Positions 9,137-18,541 are shown, counted from the first letter of the stretch. The stretch is 64,000 nucleotides of DNA from Maridesulfovibrio sp. (GCF_963667685.1 NZ_OY763931.1:1458159-1522158), one strand, 5' to 3'. The notes: generated by a model from the sequence alone, not told the origin. A program made the numbers and translations.

Positions 9137-9170
9137 AAAAAAAAAGGCCCCCCATAAAACGGAGAGCCTT
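9137..9170 (-). terminator. Terminator after lpxC
   Basis: On the minus strand AAGGCTCTCC pairs with GGGGGGCCTT (two G-U pairs) across a seven-base loop, followed by nine T. It lies 23 bases beyond the lpxC stop. Confidence 0.75.
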
Positions 9171-9192
9171 AAGAATAAACTTAAATGGAAAG

Positions 9193-10119
9193 CTAAGCCG
9201 GAGCTGGAACAGCTTCCGGGGCGACCGGAGTAAATCCTTTCGCCACAGCTTTACCCGGAAGAGGCTTGAGACAACGCTCTTCAAGATAATCAGTCGCATT
9301 AGCATGCAGATATTTGAGAAAAGCATTGTTGAGTGCATGCCCGGATGCGTAGACCTCAAAACGACCCTGCAACGGCATTTCAAGAACAGCCATATCACCG
9401 ATAAAGTCTAAAATCTTATGCCGTACAAACTCATCAGCAAAACGCAGACCACCATCATTCAGAATACCGTAATCATCAAGAACAACGGCGTTATCAAGAG
9501 AACCGCCAAGTGCAAGACCGTTCGCGTGCAGATATTCAACCTCTTTCAGAAACCCGAATGTTCTGGCTTTGGCCAGATCATCCATGAAAACATCCGGAGT
9601 TATTTCGAGCGAAAGAGTTTGTTTACCAATCTGAGGGTGTGCGAAATCTATTGTATAATCAACAGCAAATCCGTCATGGGGAAAAGCCCTGACATACTTG
9701 CCGTCCTGCTCGAAATTAAGAGATTTAGCAACTGCAAATACCTTACGCGGCTTCGAAAGATCACGAACTCCGGCCTGGCGAAGCAGATAAACAAAAGGTC
9801 CGGCACTGCCATCCATTATGGGAAGTTCATTACCTCTGACCTCAACATGTATATTATCAATGCCCATTCCGCGCACGGCGGCCAGCAGGTGCTCCACTGT
9901 GGAAACTGAATCCTGCCCGTTACCCAGAGTTGTCGCAAGGCCTGTGGCTACAACCAGATTAGGATTGGGAGTAATAAAAGAGCTTCCAGAACCTGTGTGA
10001 AGGGAGAAAAGGATTCCGGTATCTTCTACCGCAGGTCGGAGTACTATCTCCACCTGTTTCCCGCTATGTAGCCCGATCCCTTTGCATCTTACTGTGTTCT
10101 GAATAGTTGTTTGTAGCAT
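9193..10119 (-). CDS. lpxC: LpxC, UDP-3-O-acyl-N-acetylglucosamine deacetylase
   Basis: LpxC catalyses the first committed step of lipid A synthesis in the cytoplasm and is a zinc amidase. The 308 residues show 'GIGLHSGKQV' near the N-terminus, the zinc histidine region 'TVEHLLAAVRGMGIDNIHVE', 'ELPIMDGSAGPFV', the second zinc site 'RHKILDFIGD', and 'ASGHALNN' with the general-acid histidine. I start at ATG 10119 because AGGAG sits five bases upstream; a longer frame to 10161 adds 14 residues outside the family. It stands alone with its own terminator, and confirms a lipopolysaccharide-bearing outer membrane. Confidence 0.95.
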   Translation of the reverse strand: MLQTTIQNTVRCKGIGLHSGKQVEIVLRPAVEDTGILFSLHTGSGSSFITPNPNLVVATGLATTLGNGQDSVSTVEHLLAAVRGMGIDNIHVEVRGNELPIMDGSAGPFVYLLRQAGVRDLSKPRKVFAVAKSLNFEQDGKYVRAFPHDGFAVDYTIDFAHPQIGKQTLSLEITPDVFMDDLAKARTFGFLKEVEYLHANGLALGGSLDNAVVLDDYGILNDGGLRFADEFVRHKILDFIGDMAVLEMPLQGRFEVYASGHALNNAFLKYLHANATDYLEERCLKPLPGKAVAKGFTPVAPEAVPAPA

Positions 10120-10293
10120 ATAATCTCCTGTTGCCTTTTTACCAAGCAAAGAATATGCCACAGAAAGACATTTCTTTAAACATATGTTTTTATTAGATAT
10201 TTTTTATATATTTTTCATCCACAACATAACCAGTTGTATTTTTACAACAACCATAAACATACGTTGTGGTTTTTTTACAAACATCCGGCAAAG

Positions 10294-11157
10294 CTATCTC
10301 TTTTTTGCCACCACAATACGGTCATGTCCTGAAAGGTCCTTATGAACCTCTACACAATCCAAAAAATCAGCGCAAGAATCAAAAATATCATGGGCAACCT
10401 GCCCCTGAAGATATCCGATTTCCATGAAGACGGTTCCACCCTTTTTCAGAGCTTTCCCGATTCGCGGTGCACTACCCTTTATATCTTCATCGCCGTCAGG
10501 TCCGCTGACAAGCGCGGACACTGGCTCAAAATCCGCAACCTCAGGACTGATTTCAGAAAGCTCCGCTTCGCAAAGGTAAGGCGGATTAGCCAGTAGAAGA
10601 TCAAATCTACTGTCCGCTAATATTGGCTCATTAAAATCAGCCAGCACAAACTGCACCCTATCCGCCACGCCGTGCAATTGAGCATTCTGCCGCGCGATAG
10701 TCAAAGCTTCAGCACTCAAATCAACAGCGATACCTTTAGCCTTTGGGAAAAGTTTCGCCACTGTCACCGCCAATATCCCCGAGCCTGTTCCAAAGTCTGC
10801 GAAAAAAAATTCATCATCCGATGTGAACACATCCTGAACTTTCTCGACAATCTCTTCTGTCTCGGGACGCGGGATCAAAACACCGGGTCCGACTTTGAAT
10901 TCCAGACCATAAAATTCCTTTACGCCAAGAATGTAAGCCGCAGGTTCGCCGGATGCACGGCGTTTGACCAGCTTGTAAAATTCCGGGACAAGATCAGCGT
11001 CAACAGCTTTATCCTGCTCTGTTATCAGCGCAATGCGGGTTAACCGAAAAACTTTTTCCGCAAACAACTGTGCAGACAAGGCTGGCGAATCGACCCCGGC
11101 CTCACGCAGTAAAGCAGTCGCTGCAGCAAGAACATCCTTCAGTTTTGAATCAGCCAA
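10294..11157 (-). CDS. prmC: PrmC, release factor glutamine methyltransferase
   Basis: 287 residues. PrmC uses SAM to methylate the glutamine of the GGQ motif of release factors. There is an N-terminal helical domain (about 1-80), then a Rossmann methyltransferase core with 'FADFGTGSGILAVTVAK' (SAM site) and the substrate-glutamine-binding motif 'LLANPPYL'. The start is TTG 11157 with CGGAG eight bases upstream. It lies directly downstream of prfA, its substrate gene, but the prfA terminator (11174-11207) is placed only 17 bases before this start codon, so expression may depend on read-through or on a promoter overlapping that hairpin. Confidence 0.93.
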   Translation of the reverse strand: MADSKLKDVLAAATALLREAGVDSPALSAQLFAEKVFRLTRIALITEQDKAVDADLVPEFYKLVKRRASGEPAAYILGVKEFYGLEFKVGPGVLIPRPETEEIVEKVQDVFTSDDEFFFADFGTGSGILAVTVAKLFPKAKGIAVDLSAEALTIARQNAQLHGVADRVQFVLADFNEPILADSRFDLLLANPPYLCEAELSEISPEVADFEPVSALVSGPDGDEDIKGSAPRIGKALKKGGTVFMEIGYLQGQVAHDIFDSCADFLDCVEVHKDLSGHDRIVVAKKR

Positions 11158-11173
11158 AATCTTATCTCCGAAA

Positions 11174-11207
11174 TCAAAAAAACGGGATATTGAAAAATAT
11201 CCCGTTT
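11174..11207 (-). terminator. Terminator between prfA and prmC
   Basis: Perfect 12-base stem on the minus strand, AAACGGGATATT / AATATCCCGTTT, tetraloop TTTC, followed by a run of T. It lies 95 bases after prfA and 17 bases before the prmC start codon, so it may act as an attenuator of prmC. Confidence 0.8.
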
Positions 11208-11301
11208 CGATTGAATCTAATCAACAAACCACAACAAAAAAGCTTAGAATTCCCAGATACATTTTCAGGAAGACTTAAGGCTCCCGGCGGTCCGCAGAAT
11301 A

Positions 11302-12375
11302 CTAACCATCCTGAGCCTGTTGTTTCAAAGCTTCGGACTGGTAATGTCCGATAAGTGCGTCGACAACTTCATTCATATCCCCTTCCATAACAGCATCAAG
11401 CTTGTAGAGGGTCAGGTTGATTCGATGATCGGTAACCCTGCCCTGAGGAAAGTTGTAGGTGCGGATACGTTCGGAACGGTCACCGGAACCAACCTGAGCT
11501 CGACGCTGCTCTGCCATTTCCTCATGCTGTTTATCCTGTTCTGCCTGCAACAGACGGGAACAGAGGACCTTCATAGCCTTGGCTTTGTTCTTGTGCTGGG
11601 ACTTTTCGTCCTGGCAGATAACAACCAACCCGGTGGGAAGGTGAGTAATGCGAATTGCGGAGTCAGTTGTGTTAACGGACTGACCTCCAGGACCGGATGC
11701 ACGGAAAACGTCGATACGCAGATCTTCATTGCGGACCTGCACGTCTACTTCCTCCGCTTCAGGCATAATCGCAACAGTAGCTGCGGAAGTATGAATACGG
11801 CCCTGCGTTTCAGTGGCTGGAACGCGCTGCACACGGTGTGTACCGGACTCGTACTTCATTTTGGAATAAATACGGCTGCCGCTGATAGCAGCAATGATTT
11901 CCTTGAATCCGCCTGTTCCGGTTGGGTTGGAGTTCATGACCTCAACCTTCCAGCCGTTTGATTCTGCAAAACGGGAGTACATACGGAAAAGATCTGCTGC
12001 GAAAAGAGCAGCCTCTTCACCACCGGTACCCGCACGGATTTCAAGAATGATGTTCTTGCCGTCCATGGGATCTTTCGGCAACAGCGACAGCTTGAGTTCT
12101 TCTTCAAGCTCAGGCAGACGCTCCTTGATTTCAGCAATTTCCATCTCTGCCATTTCGCGGATTTCAGGATCGGAATCTTTAGCCATTTCCTTATTCTCTT
12201 CAAGGTCGGCAGAAAGCTTCTTGTATTCGCGAAAAACAGCCACAACGTCACCAAGCTCGGAATGAGCCATGGTCACTTTCCGGTAGCGGTCCTGATTATT
12301 ATAAACTTCCGGATCTGCAAGCTCCTGCTCCAGATCCATGAAAGAACGTTCAATCTCTTCCAATTTGGCAAACAT
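11302..12375 (-). CDS. prfA: Peptide chain release factor 1
   Basis: 357 residues, full length for RF1, which reads UAA and UAG stops. The tripeptide anticodon-like motif PAT appears in '[18 protein letters not shown]', which fits RF1 rather than RF2 (SPF). The catalytic GGQ is in '[20 protein letters not shown]'. Its glutamine is the PrmC target, and prmC is the next gene. The ATG overlaps the stop of the DUF1385 gene by one base (TGATG), so the two are translationally coupled. Confidence 0.96.
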   Translation of the reverse strand: MFAKLEEIERSFMDLEQELADPEVYNNQDRYRKVTMAHSELGDVVAVFREYKKLSADLEENKEMAKDSDPEIREMAEMEIAEIKERLPELEEELKLSLLPKDPMDGKNIILEIRAGTGGEEAALFAADLFRMYSRFAESNGWKVEVMNSNPTGTGGFKEIIAAISGSRIYSKMKYESGTHRVQRVPATETQGRIHTSAATVAIMPEAEEVDVQVRNEDLRIDVFRASGPGGQSVNTTDSAIRITHLPTGLVVICQDEKSQHKNKAKAMKVLCSRLLQAEQDKQHEEMAEQRRAQVGSGDRSERIRTYNFPQGRVTDHRINLTLYKLDAVMEGDMNEVVDALIGHYQSEALKQQAQDG

Positions 12376-13322
12376 CAGCTGTTTCCTCCATCAGAATCGG
12401 CAGCAACCGCGGAATTGAGCGCCGCCAAAGCAACTTCGATCTGTTCTTCGTCCGGCTCGCGGGTAGTCAACAGCTGCATCCCCATTCCAGGCAGACAGGC
12501 TGCTTTGCATAGGGCCTTATCCTCATGTTTTGCCGAAGCCTTGATCATTTCATAGGCTACCGCACTTACAGGGATCATCAGCAGCAGTTTGATACCGACT
12601 ATATATAAATGTTTAAGCACAAACCCTTGCGGTGCCCAAATGGCAACTACTATGGGGACCAGCACAGTGAAAAGCAGGATACTCACCACAAGCACGAACA
12701 GCAGAAAGGCTGTTCCGCAGCGTGGGTGGAGCCTGCTGAATTTTTTTATCTCGCAGACATCGAGGTTCCCCCCGGCTTCATAGGCCCAAATGGCTTTATG
12801 CTCTGCCCCGTGATATTCGAACACGCGTTTAATGTCCGGCACAAGGGAAATGGAAACAATATAACCGACAAACATGAGCATCTTGAAGAATCCGTCCCAT
12901 ACATGAAAACTCATGGAATCTACGCCGCCTGAAATTCCCCACCACTTCATTGCCACAGAAAAAAAGTGGGGAAGCACAACGAAAAGTCCCAGAGCAGCTC
13001 CCAGTGCGATGACCATGGTCAGCACAAGATGAAAAGTGGTTAATTCACCGTCTTCCTCTTCATCAAGAGCCTGGGTGGCGGAATAGTTAAGGGCTTTAAC
13101 ACCGTTTACCATGGTCTCCATAAAAATAGGAAAACCGCGCAGAAAAGGCTTTTTCATAAACGCGGGTGTTAGGGAAAACCAGGGTCTGATTTCTACATTG
13201 ATTTCTCCGTCAGGGCGACGGACAGCAATGGCGAGATTGTCCTTTGCGCGCATCATAACGCCTTCGATAACAGCCTGTCCGCCAACTGTTTTAGCTGCGG
13301 ACATCAGAAGAGATGATTTCAA
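12375..13322 (-). CDS. DUF1385 membrane protein
   Basis: 315 residues. The N-terminal '[20 protein letters not shown]' and the later '[16 protein letters not shown]', '[11 protein letters not shown]' are the signatures of the DUF1385 family (YqhQ-like), which commonly sits next to rpmE, prfA and prmC in bacteria. Several membrane helices are seen (about residues 100-125, 145-170, 210-235, 245-270). The function is unknown; a metal-binding role has been guessed from the conserved His and Cys. The start is TTG 13322 preceded by GAGGAAACGG. It is coupled to prfA by a one-base overlap. Confidence 0.88.
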   Translation of the reverse strand: MKSSLLMSAAKTVGGQAVIEGVMMRAKDNLAIAVRRPDGEINVEIRPWFSLTPAFMKKPFLRGFPIFMETMVNGVKALNYSATQALDEEEDGELTTFHLVLTMVIALGAALGLFVVLPHFFSVAMKWWGISGGVDSMSFHVWDGFFKMLMFVGYIVSISLVPDIKRVFEYHGAEHKAIWAYEAGGNLDVCEIKKFSRLHPRCGTAFLLFVLVVSILLFTVLVPIVVAIWAPQGFVLKHLYIVGIKLLLMIPVSAVAYEMIKASAKHEDKALCKAACLPGMGMQLLTTREPDEEQIEVALAALNSAVAADSDGGNS

Positions 13323-13493
13323 ATCCGTTTCCTCACTGAAAAAGCCTTCCGGCCAGTAAAATAGTAATGCTTCTCAGTAAATTAATCATTAACAGCCGTC
13401 AAGCAAGACTGAAATTGAATATCATTACAAATATTACAGCGGGGAGGGATTTGAAATGTCCCACCCGGCTACGATGCAGGACTTTGAAATATT

Positions 13494-13538
13494 AAAAAAG
13501 GACATGCCTCTGCCGTTGAATACGGCAGAGGCATGTCC
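13494..13538 (-). terminator. Terminator after rpmE
   Basis: Perfect 17-base stem (GGACATGCCTCTGCCGT and its complement) with a five-base loop, followed on the minus strand by six T. One of the strongest terminators in the window. Confidence 0.9.
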
Positions 13539-13564
13539 ACGCGGCAAAACCGCAGAAATATGAG

Positions 13565-13795
13565 CTAATTGCCCTTAACTTTGCTTGCTGCGTCGAAGTT
13601 AGCAAACTTCTTCTTGAAGCGATCGATACGACCTGCGGTATCAACGAAGCGCTGCTTACCGGTGTAGAAAGGATGGCAGTTGGAACAAATTTCAGTGCTT
13701 ACCTCTTCACCAATAGTAGAATAAAGCTCAGACTCATAACCGCAGTGACAGCGGACAGTTGCCTTAAAAAGCTTAGGATGGATATCTTTTTTCAT
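13565..13795 (-). CDS. rpmE: Ribosomal protein bL31, zinc-binding form
   Basis: 76 residues starting [16 protein letters not shown]. The zinc ligands CHCG (residues 16-19) and CSNC (37-40) are both present, so this is the C+ form. '[20 protein letters not shown]' is the universal bL31 motif. CAGGAG precedes the ATG. Single-gene unit with the strong hairpin terminator at 13494-13538. Confidence 0.96.
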   Translation of the reverse strand: MKKDIHPKLFKATVRCHCGYESELYSTIGEEVSTEICSNCHPFYTGKQRFVDTAGRIDRFKKKFANFDAASKVKGN

Positions 13796-14107
13796 GACTT
13801 TCTCCTGTCTTTGTTAACCGTGAAAACAAGGCCAAGTACACCCGCATATGAGAATATGCAAGCATTATCTGCCCAGTTCCGCAATTTTTGGTGCAATAAG
13901 TTAACAGGCTCACTTGACATCCGTCAAGCGACCGGGTTGAGCAGGCAACCAGATGCCTACTGAAGATTCAGCTATCACGGTGGGATGATTGACTATTCCC
14001 ATTTATTATTAATAACCGGACCGTCAACAGTCACCTATCTGCCATTTCCGAACAAAAAAGGCGGGGCCGCGAGGACCCCGCCCAAATATTCTGAAAGCTG
14101 TCTGGAA
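13796..14107. other. Gene-less stretch between rpmE and dsrC
   Basis: 312 bases without a convincing gene. It holds the dsrC terminator (14054-14082) and the rpmE leader. An inverted repeat CTTGACATCCGTCAAG at 13913-13928 contains, on the minus strand, TTGACG followed after 17 bases by TTAACT. This could be a promoter about 100 bases before rpmE, but the -10 match is poor. I see nothing else. Confidence 0.5.
14054..14082 (-). terminator. Terminator after dsrC
   Basis: GGCGGGG / CCCCGCC stem with a nine-base loop, followed by six T on the minus strand, 26 bases past the dsrC stop. Confidence 0.8.
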
Positions 14108-14425
14108 CTAAACGCAGCCAGTAGGCTTGGGCAGACCAGCCATCTTACAAGCTCCCTTACCGGGACCGGAGGGGAACAGTTCGTAGATGTGCTTCAGTTT
14201 GAAACCAGTTACTTTAGAAAGGATACGCACCATGGGAGCAATACCGTTCTTCTTGTAGTAGTCCTGCAGGAAGTCGATAACTTTCTGGTGTTCTTCGTTG
14301 AGTTCTTTGATGCCTTCGGATTCTTTGCAGTAATCAACCCACTCAGGGCACCAGTCTTCAAACTTCAGGAGAAAACCGTCTTCATCAACGTCAAAGCTCT
14401 TGCCCTCGAATTCTACGATAGCCAT
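14108..14425 (-). CDS. dsrC: DsrC, sulfur-carrier protein of dissimilatory sulfite reduction
   Basis: 105 residues of the DsrC/TusE family. The flexible C-terminal arm 'GACKMAGLPKPTGCV' carries both cysteines: Cys93 and the penultimate Cys104, ten residues between them. This identifies true DsrC, which accepts sulfur from sulfite reductase DsrAB as a trisulfide, rather than TusE, which has one cysteine. It implies respiration with sulfate or sulfite. CTAGGAG lies before the ATG. The gene is a separate unit with its own terminator, 198 bases downstream of the YcaO-TPR gene on the same strand. dsrAB are not in the window, as is usual, because dsrC is commonly unlinked. Confidence 0.95.
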   Translation of the reverse strand: MAIVEFEGKSFDVDEDGFLLKFEDWCPEWVDYCKESEGIKELNEEHQKVIDFLQDYYKKNGIAPMVRILSKVTGFKLKHIYELFPSGPGKGACKMAGLPKPTGCV

Positions 14426-14623
14426 AATAATACTCCTAGGAATATTTACATTTATTAATGAGGTTCAGTTAGAATCGAACCTGCCTTATCCAAAAACAGC
14501 GATCCGCTGTTTCACAACTATTTTTAAGCTCAAAACCTTATGCGTTTTTTGCTTACTGTGAGATAAGCTCTTATCAGCGTTCTTGTCAATCAAGTTCTTA
14601 AAAGAACGACTCAAAATAGACAC

Positions 14624-16351
14624 TTATTTGTCAAGTAATTCCTGTAAGTGAGGCTGAGCATACTCAAGAGAAGGATCAAGCTCAAGAGCAGTGGTCAAAT
14701 ACTCTATTGCCTCATCATCTTCCCCCATAAACTTATGACACAATCCGAGATTGGCAAGATCAGAAGCTGAACCGCTATCAAGCGCAAGGGCAGCCCTGAA
14801 ATCCACGGCAGCCAGTGCATAATCCTTTGCCTTGAATTTAGCTACACCGCGAAGGTTGAAATACTCTTTCGCCTCGTCGTCAAGTTCAATCGCCCGGTCC
14901 AGAAAAGGAATGGTTTCCGGCCAGCGTTCTTCAAGCGACAATGCATAGGCGGTATAGAAAGCGGAAAGGGCCTTCTCTTCATCAGCCGGCTGCATATCAA
15001 CCGCAATGCTGAACATATCAACAGCACGGGAAGTGTCGCCGCCACGCAAAGCGAGCATGCCTTCAAAGAAAGGAATGAAGTACGGACCATCATAAATATC
15101 AGAGATTACATCCAGACCGTCTCCGGCAATATCAAGAGCTACTTTCTCGGAGAGAATGCGGCCGACAAAAAGGCCTAAGCTGGCGTGCGGAGTGCGCTCG
15201 CGGAACTGAAAACCCGGAACAAAGTTGTAATTCGCGGAAACTCCCAATTCAGGATGAGTGGTATCCACGGTGTAGAGCGTGTAGCCCTTTTCTTCCAGCT
15301 GAGCCGCAAATGTCTTCAACTCGTTATAAATATCATCACTTTCAACAGACGGCAGGGAATTCATTTTCACGCACTGCCCTGCTCCCAGCCAGCCTGTCTG
15401 CTCAATCTCGGTGAATTTGGGCAGTCCTGACGCTTCATAAACACGTCCGGTTTCAAAGTCGCCAGCCAGCTGAGCGACTTCGGTAAAAGCGCGTATTGCA
15501 GCCTTGCTCGGTGAGGCAGATGTGCCGGCAGTGAAAACTATTTCACTCATACCCGGAAATGTGGATGGGTCCCAAGCGGTGACCGCCACAGTAGGCAGAG
15601 GCATCCCAAAGGAAAAGTCATTGATAATATATTTGATGTCGTTGTCATCAAAACATTTACAGAGATTCGCAAGCACTTCATCTTCGCAGGAAGCGGGATC
15701 AATAACCGGAACTTCGGGACGCTCGCGGTCGATTACCGCGCAGACATGCCTTTCTACCAGCTCGCTCGCTCCCTGAAGGATTGACTCTTCGGGAGAGTTG
15801 CCGGCTGAAGAGCCGTTGAACTCGTTGAGAATCTTAAACCAGTCCAGCGGCACATATTCTTCTTCCCCGGTATGAACGTTCAGTGCGGGATAGAAATGCC
15901 AGCGGACCAGATCGAGAATAACCCGTGCTTTGCCGGGCTCCATTTCTTCGCCCACAGACTGTAGGATTTTTTCAATGGAAATAACTTTCCCAGGCCAGAG
16001 TTCTTCTGCTTCGCTGTACGTTGCAAGTGTAAAATTTTCGGGCTTGGACCAGAAACTGAAAAAGCTGAACCTCTCGACCAGTTCCATGAGAGCTGATGCC
16101 TCGGCCTGAGATACGGATGCCCCCTTACCCATCTGTTTGCGGGTGGGCATAACTTCACGTGCACTGTCACCGCATTCACTGATGAAAACAGGAATGCCGA
16201 GACGTCCGGTATCCACTTTGCGAGTGCACTTAAGCACACCTTTGCATTTTTCATCCAGCAGTGCTTTCACACGGCTAACGGTTTCCTCTGGGCTGACCGC
16301 TTTATCCTGATCCTTGGTGTAAACTTTGGGGCAAGATTTAAGTTCAAGCAT
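14624..16351 (-). CDS. YcaO-domain protein with C-terminal TPR repeats
   Basis: 575 residues. YcaO enzymes use ATP to phosphorylate a peptide amide, giving azolines, amidines or thioamides. The conserved ATP/Mg segments are present: 'GKGASVSQAEASALMELVER' (about residues 76-95) and 'AGNSPEESILQGASELVERH' (about 182-201). Residues from about 410 to the end form at least four tetratricopeptide units, for example 'AKEYFNLRGVAKFKAKDYAL' and 'ASDLANLGLCHKFMGEDDEA'. TPRs could select a protein substrate. Its start overlaps the methyltransferase stop by one base (TAATG). dsrC follows on the same strand. No precursor peptide or TfuA partner is visible, so the substrate is unknown. Confidence 0.85.
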   Translation of the reverse strand: MLELKSCPKVYTKDQDKAVSPEETVSRVKALLDEKCKGVLKCTRKVDTGRLGIPVFISECGDSAREVMPTRKQMGKGASVSQAEASALMELVERFSFFSFWSKPENFTLATYSEAEELWPGKVISIEKILQSVGEEMEPGKARVILDLVRWHFYPALNVHTGEEEYVPLDWFKILNEFNGSSAGNSPEESILQGASELVERHVCAVIDRERPEVPVIDPASCEDEVLANLCKCFDDNDIKYIINDFSFGMPLPTVAVTAWDPSTFPGMSEIVFTAGTSASPSKAAIRAFTEVAQLAGDFETGRVYEASGLPKFTEIEQTGWLGAGQCVKMNSLPSVESDDIYNELKTFAAQLEEKGYTLYTVDTTHPELGVSANYNFVPGFQFRERTPHASLGLFVGRILSEKVALDIAGDGLDVISDIYDGPYFIPFFEGMLALRGGDTSRAVDMFSIAVDMQPADEEKALSAFYTAYALSLEERWPETIPFLDRAIELDDEAKEYFNLRGVAKFKAKDYALAAVDFRAALALDSGSASDLANLGLCHKFMGEDDEAIEYLTTALELDPSLEYAQPHLQELLDK

Positions 16352-17070
16352 TATTTAACCCCCATGCGGACCAGAGACACGATGGATTTAGCTTCACCTG
16401 AATTCCCGCCAACAGGTACTTCCTGACGCATAAGACGATAGCTGTCTTTGGTCTGTTCAAAAAATTTCTTACCGCCGCGCTTCTTGTCCATAGCCAGAAG
16501 CACTTCCGAATCCTTGCCGTCCGCCAGATGTTTAGCGATAAATCCGGGTAGAGACTCGGCAACATCGTCACGGTGCAGAATTTCACAGCCGATAATGTAG
16601 TTGTACTTTTCTTCGAAGTCAGTTTCTGAAAAATCTACCTTGTTCATGCGTATTTTCTCATCAAGCCCGTTGCGGAAGGCATTCAGCCGGGAAAACAGCA
16701 ACGCGTCGTCATCAGTATCGGCGATCACAACTTCGTAACCGCGCCTTGCAGCGACCATTCCGCAGAGTCCGCCGTCAGTACCAACTTCCAAAAATTTGGC
16801 ACCTTCGCTTGCCTTGAACTTCAAAGCATAAAAACCGAGGACAAGGGAAGAAGGCCATATTTTTGCCCACAAAGGCAGGTCAATCTTCTTACCGCCTCTG
16901 GCTTTATTAACTAATTTATCAAGATAAGCAGGCATGTCGGCAATCTGGGCCAGTTCAAAAATCTGATCGCCAACTTTTACTTCTTCAAACCTGATTGCAC
17001 CGAATTTGTTCCGGGCAGCCGCTAGCAACTCATCAAAAGTCACATCGGTTTTCAACGCAATATTTTTCAA
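16351..17070 (-). CDS. Class I SAM-dependent methyltransferase
   Basis: 239 residues. A Rossmann SAM site reads 'KFLEVGTDGGLCGMVAARRG', followed by 'EVVIADTDDDALLF' (acidic ribose-binding residue) and 'YNYIIGCEILHRDDVA', which resembles the DE-rich motif IV of protein lysine methyltransferases of the METTL21/ETFB type. The start is TTG 17070 with AGGAGG five bases upstream. It is the first gene of a pair with the YcaO-TPR gene (one-base overlap), so both are made together and may modify the same target. Substrate not identified. Confidence 0.75.
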   Translation of the reverse strand: MKNIALKTDVTFDELLAAARNKFGAIRFEEVKVGDQIFELAQIADMPAYLDKLVNKARGGKKIDLPLWAKIWPSSLVLGFYALKFKASEGAKFLEVGTDGGLCGMVAARRGYEVVIADTDDDALLFSRLNAFRNGLDEKIRMNKVDFSETDFEEKYNYIIGCEILHRDDVAESLPGFIAKHLADGKDSEVLLAMDKKRGGKKFFEQTKDSYRLMRQEVPVGGNSGEAKSIVSLVRMGVK

Positions 17071-17240
17071 GGAGACCTCCTGAAGGACTATTTGAAATTC
17101 AATTCATCCTGCCTGGCAGGTGAAGATTCATTTTATGTAATAAAATTTCCGCGAAGAAAGATGAGTAATCATTAACCAGCAACGGGTCAACAGCTGGCCA
17201 TTAACCTTTCGTATAGATTATGAGGCTAAGAGCGAACTTC

Positions 17241-18320
17241 TTACAATGGATGAACAGGGGGACTTAAAAAACTCCCAACCTTATCCCAGCGCTCCTGATA
17301 GGTCCGGGCCATCTCGTTATAATGCTGGATCAATTGAGGAGACATGGCTGTCTGTGATTCACCGCAGATAAACATGCTGGCAAGAGACAGTTTCCTGCGG
17401 ATCAAATCCCCGCTGGCCAGTCTCTTCTGTACAGATTCCGACAACTCGCCGACAAGATCCAGAACTTCCTGTGCCCGAGCCAAAGCACTATGTTTCTCAT
17501 TGACCAGAAGTTCGCCTTCGTGCGCTATTTCTAAAAGCTTTTTTTCATTACCCAACATTTCAAGAGCAATTTCAGCTGCATGCTGCGCATTACCCCGCTC
17601 ATATGTAGGCAGAATGTTCTCGCCGGGTGTAAATAAATCACACAACCCGTTATCACAGTCTTCTGTTAATACAGCGGCACCGCATGCAGCGGCTTCGAAA
17701 GTGCGAAAGTTCAATTCCCCGGCGGCAGACTGGTTTAAAATTATCTTTGAACGGGCAAAAAGCGGCTGGTAAGCTCCCTGCTTCACTAGAATGGGGCAAA
17801 ATCTGGCAAATTTATCCAAAAACTGCTTACGCGGAAGATTCTGTTTATTTCCCACAGTCCCGACAAAACAAACCGGGATATCACGAACCGTAGAATCATT
17901 AAATGCCCGTCTTTTATTATAAAAGAGCGGGAACCACTTATTCAACTTTAGATAATCTGATTCATGAAAAAAAGGCACCGCATTTTTCTGAGCAACCAAA
18001 GAACAGTCAAATCCATACGAATAAGGCACATGCCACGGGTTGCAGTAAGTATCGATAAAGAAACCCACCGTTGGACATTCCAAGGCTTCCAAACCCCAAG
18101 CCCTCGGGATATTCCCTACGTCATGCCAGAACACGAAATCAGGTTGGAATGAATATTTCTCAAACAAATAAATCAGATCTCGGTAAAACAACGGACGATT
18201 GATTTGAAGAAAGTTTTCACGTTCATCCGGGACGCTATCCCAGCGGATATAAAAAACTTCATGACCAAGTTCCCGAAATGCAGATGCCAAAAAATCGGAT
18301 TCCAGCGCTAAAATTTTCAT
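17241..18320 (-). CDS. CgeB/YkvP-like glycosyltransferase
   Basis: 359 residues from the chosen start. GT-B fold: the N-terminal half begins 'MKILALESDFLASAFRELGH', and the C-terminal half has the nucleotide-sugar binding pattern 'ELNFRTFEAAACGAAVLTED' (Glyco_trans_1_2 / CgeB type). The frame continues upstream to 18386, but I start at ATG 18320 because AGGG lies seven bases before it and because the tRNA-array terminator (18372-18398) overlaps the would-be N-terminal extension. Proteins of this type in Desulfovibrio are usually linked to surface or flagellin glycosylation; that role is inference. Confidence 0.75.
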   Translation of the reverse strand: MKILALESDFLASAFRELGHEVFYIRWDSVPDERENFLQINRPLFYRDLIYLFEKYSFQPDFVFWHDVGNIPRAWGLEALECPTVGFFIDTYCNPWHVPYSYGFDCSLVAQKNAVPFFHESDYLKLNKWFPLFYNKRRAFNDSTVRDIPVCFVGTVGNKQNLPRKQFLDKFARFCPILVKQGAYQPLFARSKIILNQSAAGELNFRTFEAAACGAAVLTEDCDNGLCDLFTPGENILPTYERGNAQHAAEIALEMLGNEKKLLEIAHEGELLVNEKHSALARAQEVLDLVGELSESVQKRLASGDLIRRKLSLASMFICGESQTAMSPQLIQHYNEMARTYQERWDKVGSFLSPPVHPL

Positions 18321-18371
18321 ATTATTACCCTGCACATTGCGGCGCATATCCGCCGCAGCTTTACCGAACGC

Positions 18372-18398
18372 AAAAAAGCCGGTCAATAATGACCGGCT
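18372..18398 (-). terminator. Terminator of the tRNA array
   Basis: Perfect nine-base stem AGCCGGTCA / TGACCGGCT with a four-base loop and six T on the minus strand, six bases beyond the last tRNA (Gly-CCC). Confidence 0.85.
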
Positions 18399-18403
18399 GA
18401 AAA

Positions 18404-18478
18404 TGGAGCGGGAAACGGGATTTGAACCCGCGACCTCAACCTTGGGAAGGTTGCACTCTACCGCTGAGTTATTCCCGC
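18404..18478 (-). tRNA. tRNA-Gly(CCC)
   Basis: 75 bases including an encoded CCA. Acceptor GCGGGAA pairs with TTCCCGC. The anticodon loop TTCCCAA gives anticodon CCC (codon GGG). Last gene of the array, just before the terminator. Confidence 0.95.
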
Positions 18479-18506
18479 GGAACTATCTGAAAGATCTATA
18501 AAAGAA

Positions 18507-18534
18507 ACGGGCCACCCTGTAAAGGACGACCCGT
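18507..18534 (-). repeat. Hairpin in tRNA spacer 1
   Basis: Imperfect inverted repeat (ACGGG...CCCGT with an inner CCTT/AGG stem) between Gly-CCC and Gly-GCC. Related in layout to the hairpins at 18710-18734, 18847-18869 and 18984-19008, which share GTCCT on the transcribed strand in the first three. Probably an RNA processing or insulation stem; the following T run is too short for strong termination. Confidence 0.5.
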
Positions 18535-18541
18535 AAAAAAC

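Noticed and set aside
13913..13928. Inverted repeat CTTGAC-ATCC-GTCAAG as an operator
   Set aside because: Only six-base arms and no regulator nearby; it may simply be part of a weak promoter of rpmE.
14560..14576. GATAAG-CT-CTTATC palindrome upstream of dsrC as a regulator site
   Set aside because: Short arms in an AT-rich promoter region; it could be chance, and no matching copy was found elsewhere in the window.
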